64,000 bases of DNA from CSP1-5 sp964558395 (GTDB lineage: Bacteria; Methylomirabilota; Methylomirabilia; Methylomirabilales; CSP1-5): the NCBI GenBank assembly GCA_964558395.1, contig CAZLDS010000011.1, positions 9,734-73,733 on the forward strand. The letters are read 5' to 3'. The position numbers and the translations under genes are program-made. Positions 43,307-51,891 of the stretch are shown here, one piece after another. Below the pieces are notes generated by a model. It saw nothing but the letters and a program-made list of their open reading frames with translations, searched no databases and was not told the origin of the DNA. Each line of letters begins with the position of its first letter. Within the stretch, counting starts at the first letter, position 1.

Positions 43307-44323
43307 ATGGCGATTCCCGTTTCACAGGCGTTCACCGTCGCAACGTACGTCCTCCGACAAAAGCTGCGGGGGAACAAACACTACCCCCTCGTCGTGATGC
43401 TCGAGCCCCTCTTTCGGTGCAATCTGGCCTGTGCCGGCTGTGGAAAGATTCAATACCCCGAGCATGTCCTGCAGAAACGTCTGACGCCCGAACAGTGCTG
43501 GGCGGCCGCCGAAGAGTGCGGGGCACCGATCGTCAGCATTCCCGGCGGCGAGCCCCTGATCCATCCCGAGATGCCCGCGATTGTTCAGGGGTTGGTCGCG
43601 CGGAAGAAGTACGTCTACCTTTGTACCAACGCCCTGCTCATGGAGCGGAAGCTTCCGGACTACACGCCTTCCAAGTACTTGACGTTCAGCGTCCATATGG
43701 ATGGTCTCAAGGAAGAGCACGACATCGCCGTCTGTCGCGAGGGCGTCTACGATATTGCCGTACGGGCGATCAAGGCGGCCCTCGACCGAGGCTTCCGGGT
43801 CACGACCAACACCACGCTCTTCGAAGGGGCGAATCCCGAACGGGTCCGGCAATTCTTCGACGCCATGATGGACCTGGGCGTCGAGGGGATGATGATTTCT
43901 CCGGGGTACAGTTACCAGAAGGCCCCCGATCAAGAGCACTTCCTCCGGCGCAACCGCACGAAGGAGCTCTTTGCGGCCATCCTCAGCAATCGAAAGAAGC
44001 ACTGGGACTTCAATCAGTCCCCGTTGTTCCTCGACTTCCTCATGGGCAAGCGAGACTACGAGTGCACCCCCTGGGGCAACCCCACGTACAATATCTTCGG
44101 CTGGCAGCGACCCTGCTACTTGTTGCAGGACGGCTATGCGGCCACCTTCAAGGAACTCATCGAGACGACCAACTGGGATGGATACGGCACGGGCAGGAAC
44201 GAGCAGTGCGCCGACTGCATGGTCCACTGCGGGTACGAGGCCAGTGCCGTCGATGACACATTCGGCTCATGGTCGGGATTTGCCCGCACCGTCAAGTTGA
44301 CCCTCCTTCCGAATTCGCGATAA
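43307..44323 (+). CDS. hpnH: HpnH, radical-SAM adenosylhopane synthase
   Basis: A protein of 338 residues that attaches the 5'-deoxyadenosyl group to diploptene, the first side-chain step of extended hopanoids. The radical-SAM cysteines are Cys38, Cys42 and Cys45 in CNLACAGCG. The SIPGGEPLIHPEM segment and the cysteine-rich C-terminus (CADCMVHCGYE) are typical of the family. The ATG at 43307 matches the family N-terminus (MAIPVSQAFTVATY); the upstream open frame overlaps the CruF-like gene and is not coding. It is followed closely by a small protein and hpnG. Confidence 0.96.
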   Translation: MAIPVSQAFTVATYVLRQKLRGNKHYPLVVMLEPLFRCNLACAGCGKIQYPEHVLQKRLTPEQCWAAAEECGAPIVSIPGGEPLIHPEMPAIVQGLVARKKYVYLCTNALLMERKLPDYTPSKYLTFSVHMDGLKEEHDIAVCREGVYDIAVRAIKAALDRGFRVTTNTTLFEGANPERVRQFFDAMMDLGVEGMMISPGYSYQKAPDQEHFLRRNRTKELFAAILSNRKKHWDFNQSPLFLDFLMGKRDYECTPWGNPTYNIFGWQRPCYLLQDGYAATFKELIETTNWDGYGTGRNEQCADCMVHCGYEASAVDDTFGSWSGFARTVKLTLLPNSR

Positions 44324-44338
44324 GCAGGTAAAAGACGC

Positions 44339-44731
44339 ATGCCACAGGAACAGAAGGCGCACAAATTGGAAAGACCACAGTGGGCGGGTCGGTCCTTTCG
44401 TTTTACGCGGCAGACGGGGCTGTTTGAGGTGATCGAGGCGGCCTTCGATTATCGTGGTGACGTAACGCTCGAACTCAAGGACGGAAGCCGGATCGAAGGG
44501 TACTTGTTCAACCGGGAGACGCGAGGAGCCGAGTCCTACATCCAATTGTTCCCCAAGGACGAGCCCGGCACGAAGGTCATACAGTACACGGATATCGTGG
44601 CCGTCGAATTCTCGGGGGAAGACACGGCCTTTGGCAAATCCTGGGAAGCCTGGGTGACCAAGAGCGAGGCACTACGGAAGGCCGAAGACGAGCGGGTGCG
44701 AGCTGAGGCGGAGGCACGCGGGGAGCTGTAG
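44339..44731 (+). CDS. Small hopanoid-cluster protein of unknown function
   Basis: A soluble protein of 130 residues. Residues about 30-100 have alternating beta-strands (GDVTLELKDGSRIEGYLFNRE, SYIQLFPKDEPGTKVIQYTDIVAVEF) suggestive of a small barrel of the LSm/SH3 kind. A charged helical tail (KAEDERVRAEAEARGEL) follows. I do not recognise a named family. The frame is intact, only 15 bases separate it from hpnH, and its stop touches the hpnG frame (TAGGTG). It is probably co-expressed with hopanoid side-chain genes. Confidence 0.7.
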   Translation: MPQEQKAHKLERPQWAGRSFRFTRQTGLFEVIEAAFDYRGDVTLELKDGSRIEGYLFNRETRGAESYIQLFPKDEPGTKVIQYTDIVAVEFSGEDTAFGKSWEAWVTKSEALRKAEDERVRAEAEARGEL

Positions 44732-44770
44732 GTGCGACAGTGCCTCGCGGGTGGACGGAGGAGGGTGAGG

Positions 44771-45541
44771 GTGGATACACCCCGATCAGCTTCCGGCCCT
44801 GCGGCCATCGTTGTGGCCCTCCCGTGGGAGGCTGCCCCCCTGGCCAAGTACCTCGGCCTCCGCGGGCACCGCGTGCACGACGGGGTCACCCAGTACCGGG
44901 CTGACGGGGATCGCGTCCTTCTCCTCCAGGCGGGGATGGGCCCCGATGGAGCCACCCGGGCCCTTGCCTCCCTGGACAAACCGACCGTGCTCCTGTCGGC
45001 TGGCTTCTGCGGAGGGGTGGGACCCGAAGTTGGTCTGGGCAGTATCGTCGTGGCGTCCCGGGTGATCCACAACAACACATCGTTTCCCGCCGACCCCTTG
45101 CTCCTGGAAACAGCGACCCGCATCCTAAAGACCCTCGGTTTTCCCTTCCATGTCGGCACGCTTCGCACGGTCGATGAGGTGCGGATCCCGACCGGGAGCG
45201 CGCCGGGACCGGACGACCCGCACATCCTGGCGGTCGACATGGAGAGTGCCTACCTTGCCGATGCGGCGAGACATCTCGGTGTCCCGTTCCTGGGAATCAG
45301 GGCCGTGTCGGATACCCCTGCTGAGCCGTGGGCGGTTGAGGGGGCTGCATTCCTAGACCGCGACGGCCGACTCAAGCCGATGACGGTCGCAGCCTCCATT
45401 CTGCGACACCCCTCCTCACTTCGTCGGATGCTCCATCTCGCGTTCAAGCTTCCGCTGGCCATGCGTCAGCTCGCTCAAGGAATTGATGCCATCCTGAAGG
45501 GGCACCCGAACCTCTTCCCCCCATCATGTCCTCGTCAATGA
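44771..45541 (+). CDS. hpnG: HpnG, adenosylhopane nucleosidase
   Basis: A nucleoside-phosphorylase-fold protein of 256 residues that releases adenine from adenosylhopane to give ribosylhopane. Visible features are the phosphorylase loop QAGMGPDGATRAL, LLSAGFCGGVGPEVGLGSIVVAS and the catalytic aspartate region VDMESAYLADAA, followed by RAVSDTP. GTG 44771 is chosen because GGAGGAGGG lies just upstream and the protein then starts close to the first strand (AIVVALP). GTG 44732, abutting the previous stop, is an alternative. It follows hpnH as in known hopanoid loci. Confidence 0.9.
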   Translation: MDTPRSASGPAAIVVALPWEAAPLAKYLGLRGHRVHDGVTQYRADGDRVLLLQAGMGPDGATRALASLDKPTVLLSAGFCGGVGPEVGLGSIVVASRVIHNNTSFPADPLLLETATRILKTLGFPFHVGTLRTVDEVRIPTGSAPGPDDPHILAVDMESAYLADAARHLGVPFLGIRAVSDTPAEPWAVEGAAFLDRDGRLKPMTVAASILRHPSSLRRMLHLAFKLPLAMRQLAQGIDAILKGHPNLFPPSCPRQ

Positions 45542-45626
45542 TCGCGCTCCGGATTGGCATCCCCAGAGGTCCGGTAGCCCGGGAGAGGGGCGAACTGGGG
45601 ACCCTGCCTGACACGGAGATCGGGTG

Positions 45627-46628
45627 ATGAAAGTCTTGGTGACCGGCGCGACGGGTTTTGTCGGAGGAAACCTCGTCCGGGAACTTCTCAAGGACAGAGT
45701 CGCCGTTCGAGCCCTGGTGAGGCCCGGAACCCCGCGGACTGCCATCGAGGGGCTCGACGTGGAAGTGGTCTCGGGCGACCTCCAAGATCGAGAGAGCCTG
45801 CGACGCGCCCTCAACGGGTCCCAGGTGCTGTATCACGTGGCCGCCCGGTACAGCCTTTCTTCACGCGATTGGACCGAGATGCACCGGGCAAATGTGGAGG
45901 GAACCCGCAACATCTTAGAGATTGCGCATGACGTGGGGATCGAGCGAGTTGTCTATACCAGCACGGTCGGGGCGCTGGGGATCCCGAAGAACCATCACCC
46001 GGGCACAGAAGAAACGCCGGTCACCCTCAGCGAGATGGTCGGCCCCTACAAGTCGTCCAAGTTCCTGGCCGAGCGAGAAGCGGAGCGCATGGCAGGCCTG
46101 GGGCTTCCGGTGGTGATCGTCAACCCTTCCGCTCCGGTCGGGCCCTGGGACGTCAAGCCGACCCCGACCGGCCGGATGATCCTCGATTACCTCCGAGGAA
46201 AGATGTTCGGGTATCTTCACACGGGATTGAATCTGGTCCATGTCCGGGACGTGGCCCGAGGCCACATCCTGGCGGCTCAGAAAGGACGGGTCGGCGAAAA
46301 GTACATCTTGGGAAACCGGAATGTGACCCTGCGCGAGATCTTCGCGATGCTGGAGCAGATCTCGGGCGTCCCTGCGCCACGCTTCAGGGTCCCCTATCCG
46401 GTTGCGCTCCTGGCTGCCTGCGGGTTCGAGCTGTATGCCCTCATGGCCCGCCAAGAGCCCCGGATTTCCGTCACCGCCGTTCGCATGGCCGGCAAGATGA
46501 TGTTTTTTGATTCCACGAAGGCGATCCGCGAACTGGGGCTGCCCCAGACCCCGGTCGAGGAAGCGCTCCGCGAGGCGGTGGAGTGGTACTGGGCCCATGG
46601 ATATGCCCCCCGCAGAGGGAGGGCCTAG
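45627..46628 (+). CDS. hpnA: HpnA, hopanoid-associated NAD-dependent epimerase
   Basis: An extended SDR of 333 residues with the nucleotide motif VTGATGFVGGNLV, catalytic-like SSKFLAE in place of YxxxK, and NPSAPVGPWDVKPTPTGRMI, all typical of HpnA. HpnA is linked to sugar-type head groups on hopanoids, but its reaction is not settled. GTG 45624 and ATG 45627 are adjacent; ATG is taken as the start. It ends shortly before the assembly gap. The Tyr of the usual catalytic YxxxK motif appears as S-S-K here, as seen in HpnA proteins. Confidence 0.9.
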   Translation: MKVLVTGATGFVGGNLVRELLKDRVAVRALVRPGTPRTAIEGLDVEVVSGDLQDRESLRRALNGSQVLYHVAARYSLSSRDWTEMHRANVEGTRNILEIAHDVGIERVVYTSTVGALGIPKNHHPGTEETPVTLSEMVGPYKSSKFLAEREAERMAGLGLPVVIVNPSAPVGPWDVKPTPTGRMILDYLRGKMFGYLHTGLNLVHVRDVARGHILAAQKGRVGEKYILGNRNVTLREIFAMLEQISGVPAPRFRVPYPVALLAACGFELYALMARQEPRISVTAVRMAGKMMFFDSTKAIRELGLPQTPVEEALREAVEWYWAHGYAPRRGRA

Positions 46629-46634
46629 CATTGG

Positions 46635-46689
46635 GCGAAGAGGTTTGGTAGAGTGCCATGGCGGGAGGAACCGTGGATCTGAAGGCATA
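46635..46689. repeat. 55-base contig-end duplicate (left copy)
   Basis: This 55-base sequence is repeated identically at 46790-46844, on either side of the 100 N. It contains the start of the polyprenyl synthase gene, and its length suggests an assembler k-mer overlap. Confidence 0.85.
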
Positions 46690-46789
46690 NNNNNNNNNNN
46701 NNNNNNNNNNNNNNNNNNNNNNNNNNNNNNNNNNNNNNNNNNNNNNNNNNNNNNNNNNNNNNNNNNNNNNNNNNNNNNNNNNNNNNNNN
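46690..46789. other. Scaffold gap (100 N)
   Basis: There are exactly 100 N. The flanks are identical over 55 bases, so the two contigs overlap and the gap is very likely spurious. The true distance from hpnA to the polyprenyl synthase start is then about 30 bases. Confidence 0.95.
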
Positions 46790-46844
46790 GCGAAGAGGTT
46801 TGGTAGAGTGCCATGGCGGGAGGAACCGTGGATCTGAAGGCATA
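46790..46844. repeat. 55-base contig-end duplicate (right copy)
   Basis: This stretch is identical to 46635-46689. Joining the copies restores one continuous sequence leading into the polyprenyl synthase gene. Confidence 0.85.
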
Positions 46845-47718
46845 CCTCGAGGATCGGCGGGCGCTGGTCGAGGCCGGCCTGCGTCGCTTTGTCCCGAGCG
46901 AAACAACGATGCCCGTCGAACTTCACCGGGCCATGCACTATAGCCTCTTCGCCGGAGGGAAGCGTCTCCGGCCGATTCTCACCATCGCCGCGGCCGAAGC
47001 GGTCGGTGGAAAAGCCGAAGAGGCGCTGCCCGTGGCCTGCGCCTTCGAATACATCCACACCTACTCCCTCGTCCACGACGATCTCCCGGCCATGGACGAT
47101 GACGACCTGAGACGGGGTCGGCCGACCTGTCACAGAGTCTTCGGTCAGGCCATGGCCATCCTCGCCGGGGATGCTCTCCTCACCGAAGCCTTTGCGCTCC
47201 TCACCAATCCCGCATACGTCGGCCACCTCGATCCACGACTGCTCCGCACCGTGATTCACGAGGTCGCGCTAGCCGCCGGGTCCCAGGGGATGGTCGGAGG
47301 ACAGGCCGTCGATATCCTATCCGAAGGGAAAGCGATTGAGTCCTCCGTACTCCAGTATATCCACACCCATAAGACGGGAGCCCTGATCCTCTGCACGCTT
47401 CGGGCGGGAGCCCACTTGGCGGGTGCCACTCCGGATCAGCTCGACGCCATCACGCGCTACGGGAAGGCAGGCGGACTCGCCTTTCAGATCGCCGACGACA
47501 TCCTGGATATCGAGGGGGAAGAGGCGATGCGGGGCAAGAAGGGAGGGCAAGATGCGACGCGGGGCAAAGCGACCTATCCGGCGCTCGTCGGACTGGACGA
47601 GGCGAAACGGGAAGCGCAACGGCTTGCCCAAGATGCGTTAGACGCCATTGCCTCGTTCAACCATGCAGCGGATCCCCTCCGGGAAATCGCCCGTTACATT
47701 GTCTCGCGAAAGGCGTGA
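46813..47718 (+). CDS. ispA: Polyprenyl (farnesyl/geranylgeranyl) diphosphate synthase
   Basis: A protein of 301 residues that condenses isopentenyl diphosphate with allylic diphosphates. The first aspartate-rich motif is VHDDLPAMDDDDLRRG with the inserted residues typical of bacterial IspA, and the second is FQIADDILD. GGKRLRP binds IPP. In this place it should make farnesyl diphosphate for squalene. The start matches the family length. The gene lies just after the assembly gap; a false duplicate of its first bases precedes the gap. hpnD follows after 3 bases. Confidence 0.93.
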   Translation: MAGGTVDLKAYLEDRRALVEAGLRRFVPSETTMPVELHRAMHYSLFAGGKRLRPILTIAAAEAVGGKAEEALPVACAFEYIHTYSLVHDDLPAMDDDDLRRGRPTCHRVFGQAMAILAGDALLTEAFALLTNPAYVGHLDPRLLRTVIHEVALAAGSQGMVGGQAVDILSEGKAIESSVLQYIHTHKTGALILCTLRAGAHLAGATPDQLDAITRYGKAGGLAFQIADDILDIEGEEAMRGKKGGQDATRGKATYPALVGLDEAKREAQRLAQDALDAIASFNHAADPLREIARYIVSRKA

Positions 47719-47721
47719 CCC

Positions 47722-48567
47722 ATGGCCGAGGCGGTTGCCACACTTGTGAAGAAAAGCCAGTCGAGCTTCTACTACTCTTTCTTGTTTCTCCCCCGGCCCA
47801 AGCGCGAGGCGATCTACGCTGTCTATGCCTTCTCCCGATCGGTGGACGATATTGCCGACGACCCCGGAGACGTGACGGAAAAGGCCGAGCGCCTGAAGGC
47901 CTGGCGGGAAGAGCTTGACCGCTGCTATGCGGGGCAGCCAACCCATCCCATCACCATTCAGCTCCGCGACTGTCTCAGCCGCTACCCGATCCCCCAGCGG
48001 TACTTCGAAGAGTTCATCGCGGGGGTGGAGATGGATCTGACCATCACCCGGTATCCGACCTTCGCTGACTTATACCGCTATTGCTACCGCGTGGCCGCCG
48101 TGATCGGCCTCATCTGCATCGAGATCTTCGGGTATAGCGAGGAAAAGACCAAAGAGTACGCGGTCAACCTCGGATTGGCCTTGCAGTTGACGAATATTCT
48201 CCGGGATCTCAAGACGGATGCTGTGCGCGGGCGGATCTACCTCCCCCAGGAGGATCTGCAGCGCTTTGGGTACAGTGAGGAGGATCTCCTGCACTGCCGG
48301 TACACGTCTGCATTCTTCTCACTCATGCACTGTGCCGCGGCCCGGGCCCGCAACTACTTCCGACAGGCGGCCGAGTGTCTCCCGCCTGCGGACCAGAAGA
48401 ATATGGTCGCCGCCGAGATCATGGGAAGGATCTACCGGGACACGCTCGACGCCATCGAACAGAGTGGCTACCGGGTCTTCGAGGATCGGATTGGGCCGTC
48501 GCGCGCCCGGAAACTTCAACTCGCCCTCCTGACCTGGGCACAAAATAAGATGACCGTTCACCGATGA
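47722..48567 (+). CDS. hpnD: HpnD, presqualene diphosphate synthase type
   Basis: A squalene/phytoene synthase-family protein of 281 residues. The substrate-binding motifs are VDDIADD near residue 42 and NILRDLKTDAVRGRIYLP in the second half, with YCYRVAAVIGL between them. It joins two farnesyl diphosphates to presqualene diphosphate. In the HpnCDE route, HpnC and HpnE complete squalene formation, and neither is in this window. It is the last gene in the plus-strand hopanoid arm before a repeat-bearing gap. Confidence 0.93.
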   Translation: MAEAVATLVKKSQSSFYYSFLFLPRPKREAIYAVYAFSRSVDDIADDPGDVTEKAERLKAWREELDRCYAGQPTHPITIQLRDCLSRYPIPQRYFEEFIAGVEMDLTITRYPTFADLYRYCYRVAAVIGLICIEIFGYSEEKTKEYAVNLGLALQLTNILRDLKTDAVRGRIYLPQEDLQRFGYSEEDLLHCRYTSAFFSLMHCAAARARNYFRQAAECLPPADQKNMVAAEIMGRIYRDTLDAIEQSGYRVFEDRIGPSRARKLQLALLTWAQNKMTVHR

Positions 48568-48781
48568 CCAAGAACTGGGAGGGAAGTTCCTCGTGGCCAA
48601 CGGGTCCTGTCGCCTTGACAGCCCAGCCGTCCTCGCTCCACCCATCCCCCAGTGGGTCCCTTCCGCTGCGGGCGGCTGGGCGCCCAGTCCGGCGCCACCC
48701 GTTGGCCTCGGGACGCGGACCTCGACAGACGCAAGCGAGATGTCACCTATCTCGGATGGAACCCCCTCCTCGCTCTTCACG

Positions 48782-48847
48782 ACATCGGACATCGGACGTT
48801 GGACTTCGGACTGTAAGCTGTGAACACTGAACCGTGAACCGTGAACC
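48782..48847. repeat. Heptamer-period degenerate repeat (locus D)
   Basis: Nine consecutive 7-base units in one phase are visible: ACATCGG twice, ACGTTGG, ACTTCGG, ACTGTAA, GCTGTGA, ACACTGA, ACCGTGA twice. The last units match the TGAACCG units of locus A. It ends 5 bases before the next gene start and may hold its leader. The preceding 48568-48781 has no gene. Confidence 0.75.
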
Positions 48848-48851
48848 AGCA

Positions 48852-49883
48852 ATGATGAAAGCGGCAGTGTACCAGGGGAATCGGCAGACTCGCCTGCAGA
48901 CGGTTCCCATTCCGCGCGTCGGTCCTGGCGAGCTCCTGGTCAAGGTCACGGGGTGCGGACTCTGCGCAACCGATGTGACCAAGATCGATCACGCGCTCGT
49001 AGAGGCTCCAACGGTACTCGGACACGAAGTGGCAGGAACCGTGGCGGGGCAGGGGGACCACGTACACGGATTCCGAGTCGGCGAGCGGGTCGTGGTCTCC
49101 CACCATGTCCCCTGCTACGCCTGCCACTATTGCAAGCACGGCAACGTCTCCATGTGCCGTACATTTAAGACGTCCAACATCGATCCTGGCGGCTTCGCCG
49201 AGTATATCCGTGTCCCGGCACCGAATGTCCAATACGCGACCTTCCCCATTCCCCCGCACCTTGAGGACGAGGAGGCTGCCTTTACCGAACCGTTAGCCTG
49301 TTGTCTGCGAGGGATCAAGCGGCTTGGCCCACTCCTCCACGACACAGTGGTCCTGGTTGGCCTCGGCTCGATCGGCCTCTTGCTTCTCCAGGTTCTGAAG
49401 CTCCATCGGGTCCGGGTCATCGGTCTCGACCCCTTGTCCGAACGCCTCGAGCGCGCAAAGGTGCTCGGGGCCGAGCTGACCCCGAACCCCGCACAGCCAG
49501 ACGTGCTGGACACCGTGCGGGAAGTCACAGCAGGTCGCGGGGCTGACGCTGCCATCCTGACGGCGGGCGGACCGCAGGCCTTTGCGGGGACGATTGATCT
49601 GCTCAGAGACGGTGGCGTACTCATGCTCTTCGCTTCGGACCCCAGCCAGCCCATGGCGCAGCTCGACATTCACCAATTTTTTTACCGGGAACTCGGCCTG
49701 GTGACCAGTTACTCCCCATCCACCGTTGACTTGCAGGAGGCGCTCGCCCTCCTGGCCGATCGCACCATCCAGGTGAAGGAGCTGGTCACCCACCGCGTAC
49801 CGCTGGCTGAACTCGACCGCGGGATGCGCCTCTTTCGGACCAAGGAAGCGCTCAAGGTCTTCGTCGAAATGGGGACCACATGA
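48852..49883 (+). CDS. Zinc-dependent alcohol dehydrogenase (MDR family)
   Basis: An enzyme of 343 residues with two zinc sites. The catalytic zinc region is GCGLCATD and GHEVAG, and the structural zinc uses the four cysteines of CYACHYCKHGNVSMC. The NAD motif is VLVGLGSIGLLLLQ. It oxidises a polyol or alcohol; sorbitol and threonine dehydrogenases are relatives. ATG 48852 is taken because the in-frame GTG 48834 lies in the heptamer repeat; no strong ribosome site is seen. It overlaps the next dehydrogenase by 4 bases, suggesting a functional pair. Confidence 0.85.
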   Translation: MMKAAVYQGNRQTRLQTVPIPRVGPGELLVKVTGCGLCATDVTKIDHALVEAPTVLGHEVAGTVAGQGDHVHGFRVGERVVVSHHVPCYACHYCKHGNVSMCRTFKTSNIDPGGFAEYIRVPAPNVQYATFPIPPHLEDEEAAFTEPLACCLRGIKRLGPLLHDTVVLVGLGSIGLLLLQVLKLHRVRVIGLDPLSERLERAKVLGAELTPNPAQPDVLDTVREVTAGRGADAAILTAGGPQAFAGTIDLLRDGGVLMLFASDPSQPMAQLDIHQFFYRELGLVTSYSPSTVDLQEALALLADRTIQVKELVTHRVPLAELDRGMRLFRTKEALKVFVEMGTT

Positions 49884-50908
49884 AGGCTATCGTGTTTCAT
49901 CGCCCCGGAGACATCCGGTTCGAGGACGTGGCCACGCCGACCCCCGCCCCCGGAGAGGTTCTGGTCCGCATCGGTGCCGCGCTGACCTGTGGGACAGACC
50001 TGAAGACGTACCGCCGGGGCCATCCCGTGATTATCAGGAAGACTCCCGCCCTGTTCGGACACGAATGGGCTGGAACCATCGCGGCCGTGGGCGAAGGCGT
50101 CAGCGGTGTACAGGTGGGAGACCGGGTGGTGGCAGCCAACTCTGCCCCATGCCATCAGTGCTTTCCTTGCCGGATCGGGCGGGTCAACCTGTGCGAAGAT
50201 CTCGAGCTCCTCAATGGTGCCTACGCCGAATACATTCTGGTTCCGGCCCGCATCGTCGACCAGAATCTCCTGCCGATCCCAGCGCATCTCCGCTTTGCCG
50301 AGGCGGCCCTTGTAGAGCCGTTGGCGTGCGCCCTGTACGGGATAGAGCGCTCCGGGGTGCGTCTGGGGCAGACCCTGTGTCTTTTCGGCGCCGGTCCTAT
50401 GGGACTGCTCCTCACCCAGGTGGCAAAAAGGCATGGGGTCAGGGTCATCATGGTTGGGAAGGGGACGTTCCGCCTCGCGAAGGCCGTCGAGGCAGGCGCG
50501 GATGAGGTGCTGGATGCGGCCCAAGGGGAAAAGACCCTCGCCGAGGTGCGACGATTAAGCCCCGAAGGCCGGGGGGCCGACGTCACGATCGAGGCGACGG
50601 GCAGGCCCGAGGTCTGGGAACACGCGGTCGAGGTCACCCGGAAGGCGGGAACCGTGATCCTGTTCGGGGGTTGCGAGCCGGGGACGACCTTTCAGGTCGA
50701 CACGAGGCGGATGCACTACGAAGAACTCACGCTCGTCGGGGCGTTCCACCATACGCCCCGTCACATCCGAGAGGCCTTGGGTCTGCTGGATCGGGGATTG
50801 GTGGATGACAAGCTCCTCCTCACGCATGAGATGCCGCTGTCCGCTCTGCCGGAGGCGTTTCAACTCCTCATGCGGGGAGAGGCGATCAAGGTGATCCTAA
50901 CACCCTGA
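49880..50908 (+). CDS. Zinc-dependent alcohol dehydrogenase (second copy)
   Basis: A protein of 342 residues, paralogous to the previous gene. Catalytic-zinc sequences are LTCGTDLK and FGHEWAG, the structural zinc uses CHQCFPCRIGRVNLC, and the NAD loop is LFGAGPMGLLLTQ. Its ATG overlaps the previous stop (ATGA), so the two are co-translated and may form a heteromer or act in sequence. The substrate is unknown. Its end overlaps the ispH 3' end by 23 bases on the opposite strand. Confidence 0.86.
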   Translation: MKAIVFHRPGDIRFEDVATPTPAPGEVLVRIGAALTCGTDLKTYRRGHPVIIRKTPALFGHEWAGTIAAVGEGVSGVQVGDRVVAANSAPCHQCFPCRIGRVNLCEDLELLNGAYAEYILVPARIVDQNLLPIPAHLRFAEAALVEPLACALYGIERSGVRLGQTLCLFGAGPMGLLLTQVAKRHGVRVIMVGKGTFRLAKAVEAGADEVLDAAQGEKTLAEVRRLSPEGRGADVTIEATGRPEVWEHAVEVTRKAGTVILFGGCEPGTTFQVDTRRMHYEELTLVGAFHHTPRHIREALGLLDRGLVDDKLLLTHEMPLSALPEAFQLLMRGEAIKVILTP

Positions 50909-51872
50909 GGGGTCGCGCGACTTTGGTCCCCGGTGGAAGGTCCTTCTGAATCTCTGGCGGAAGGGCAAAAACCACATCTTCCCGGATACCGTCCCACTCC
51001 TCCACGCACCTCACTCCTGCCCGGCGGAAAAAGTTGACGGCCTCCTGGACCAGATGCTCCGGGGCCGAGGCGCCCGCGGTGATCCCGGCGGTTCGAACCC
51101 CGTCGAGCCACGCGGGATCCATCTCGGAGATGTCATCGATCAGGTAGGCCCGCACGCCGGCGGCCTGGGCCACCTCGACGAGGCGCATCGAGTTCGAGCT
51201 GTTGGTCGAGCCAATGACCAGGAGAAGATCAATCTTCCCGGCCATCTGCTTGACCGCGACCTGACGGTTCTGGGTGGCATAACAGATATCATCTTTGGGG
51301 GGGAAGACCGCCCTCGGGAATCGCCGCTGCAACACGGCGATGATATCGCGGGTGTCGTCGATGCTCAGCGTCGTCTGTGTAATCACAGCGACCTGCTCCG
51401 GGTCGGGCACCTGAACCTGCTCTGCCTCCTCCACCGTGCCCACCAGCGACATGCCCCCCGGGGCATGGCCCATCGTGCCGATCACCTCGTCGTGGCCGGA
51501 ATGCCCCACCAAAATGATCCATCGTCCATCACGGGCAAACTTCAGCGCCTCGTGATGGACCTTGGTCACAAGAGGGCAGGTCGCGTCGATGACCCGCAGT
51601 CCCTTGGCCGCGGCCTGGGCCCGAACCTCCGGCGCAATCCCGTGCGCACTGAAGATCACCCGGGCTCCCTCAGGGACCTCCTCCAAGTCTTCGACAAACA
51701 CCGCGCCGCGTCCCCCCAGCTCTGCAACCACATGCGCGTTATGCACAATTTCCTTCCGGACATAGACGGGTGTCCCGTACACTTCCAGGGCGAGATTTAC
51801 AATATCGATCGCCCGGTCCACGCCTGCACAAAATCCTCGCGGGGCTGCCATGATTACCCGTTCGACGCTCAT
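50886..51872 (-). CDS. ispH: 4-hydroxy-3-methylbut-2-enyl diphosphate reductase
   Basis: An iron-sulfur enzyme of 328 residues that makes IPP and DMAPP in the last step of the MEP pathway. The three cluster cysteines lie in GFCAGVDRA (Cys15), DATCPLVTKVH and DICYATQNRQ, and the conserved histidines in EIVHN and VGHSGHDE are present. Its location near the polyprenyl synthase and hpnD provides isoprenoid precursors. GGGGGG precedes the ATG. It converges on the alcohol dehydrogenase gene with a short overlap and probably stands alone. Confidence 0.97.
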   Translation of the reverse strand: MSVERVIMAAPRGFCAGVDRAIDIVNLALEVYGTPVYVRKEIVHNAHVVAELGGRGAVFVEDLEEVPEGARVIFSAHGIAPEVRAQAAAKGLRVIDATCPLVTKVHHEALKFARDGRWIILVGHSGHDEVIGTMGHAPGGMSLVGTVEEAEQVQVPDPEQVAVITQTTLSIDDTRDIIAVLQRRFPRAVFPPKDDICYATQNRQVAVKQMAGKIDLLLVIGSTNSSNSMRLVEVAQAAGVRAYLIDDISEMDPAWLDGVRTAGITAGASAPEHLVQEAVNFFRRAGVRCVEEWDGIREDVVFALPPEIQKDLPPGTKVARPLRVLGSP

Positions 51873-51891
51873 GCGTCCCCCCGTTATCTCC

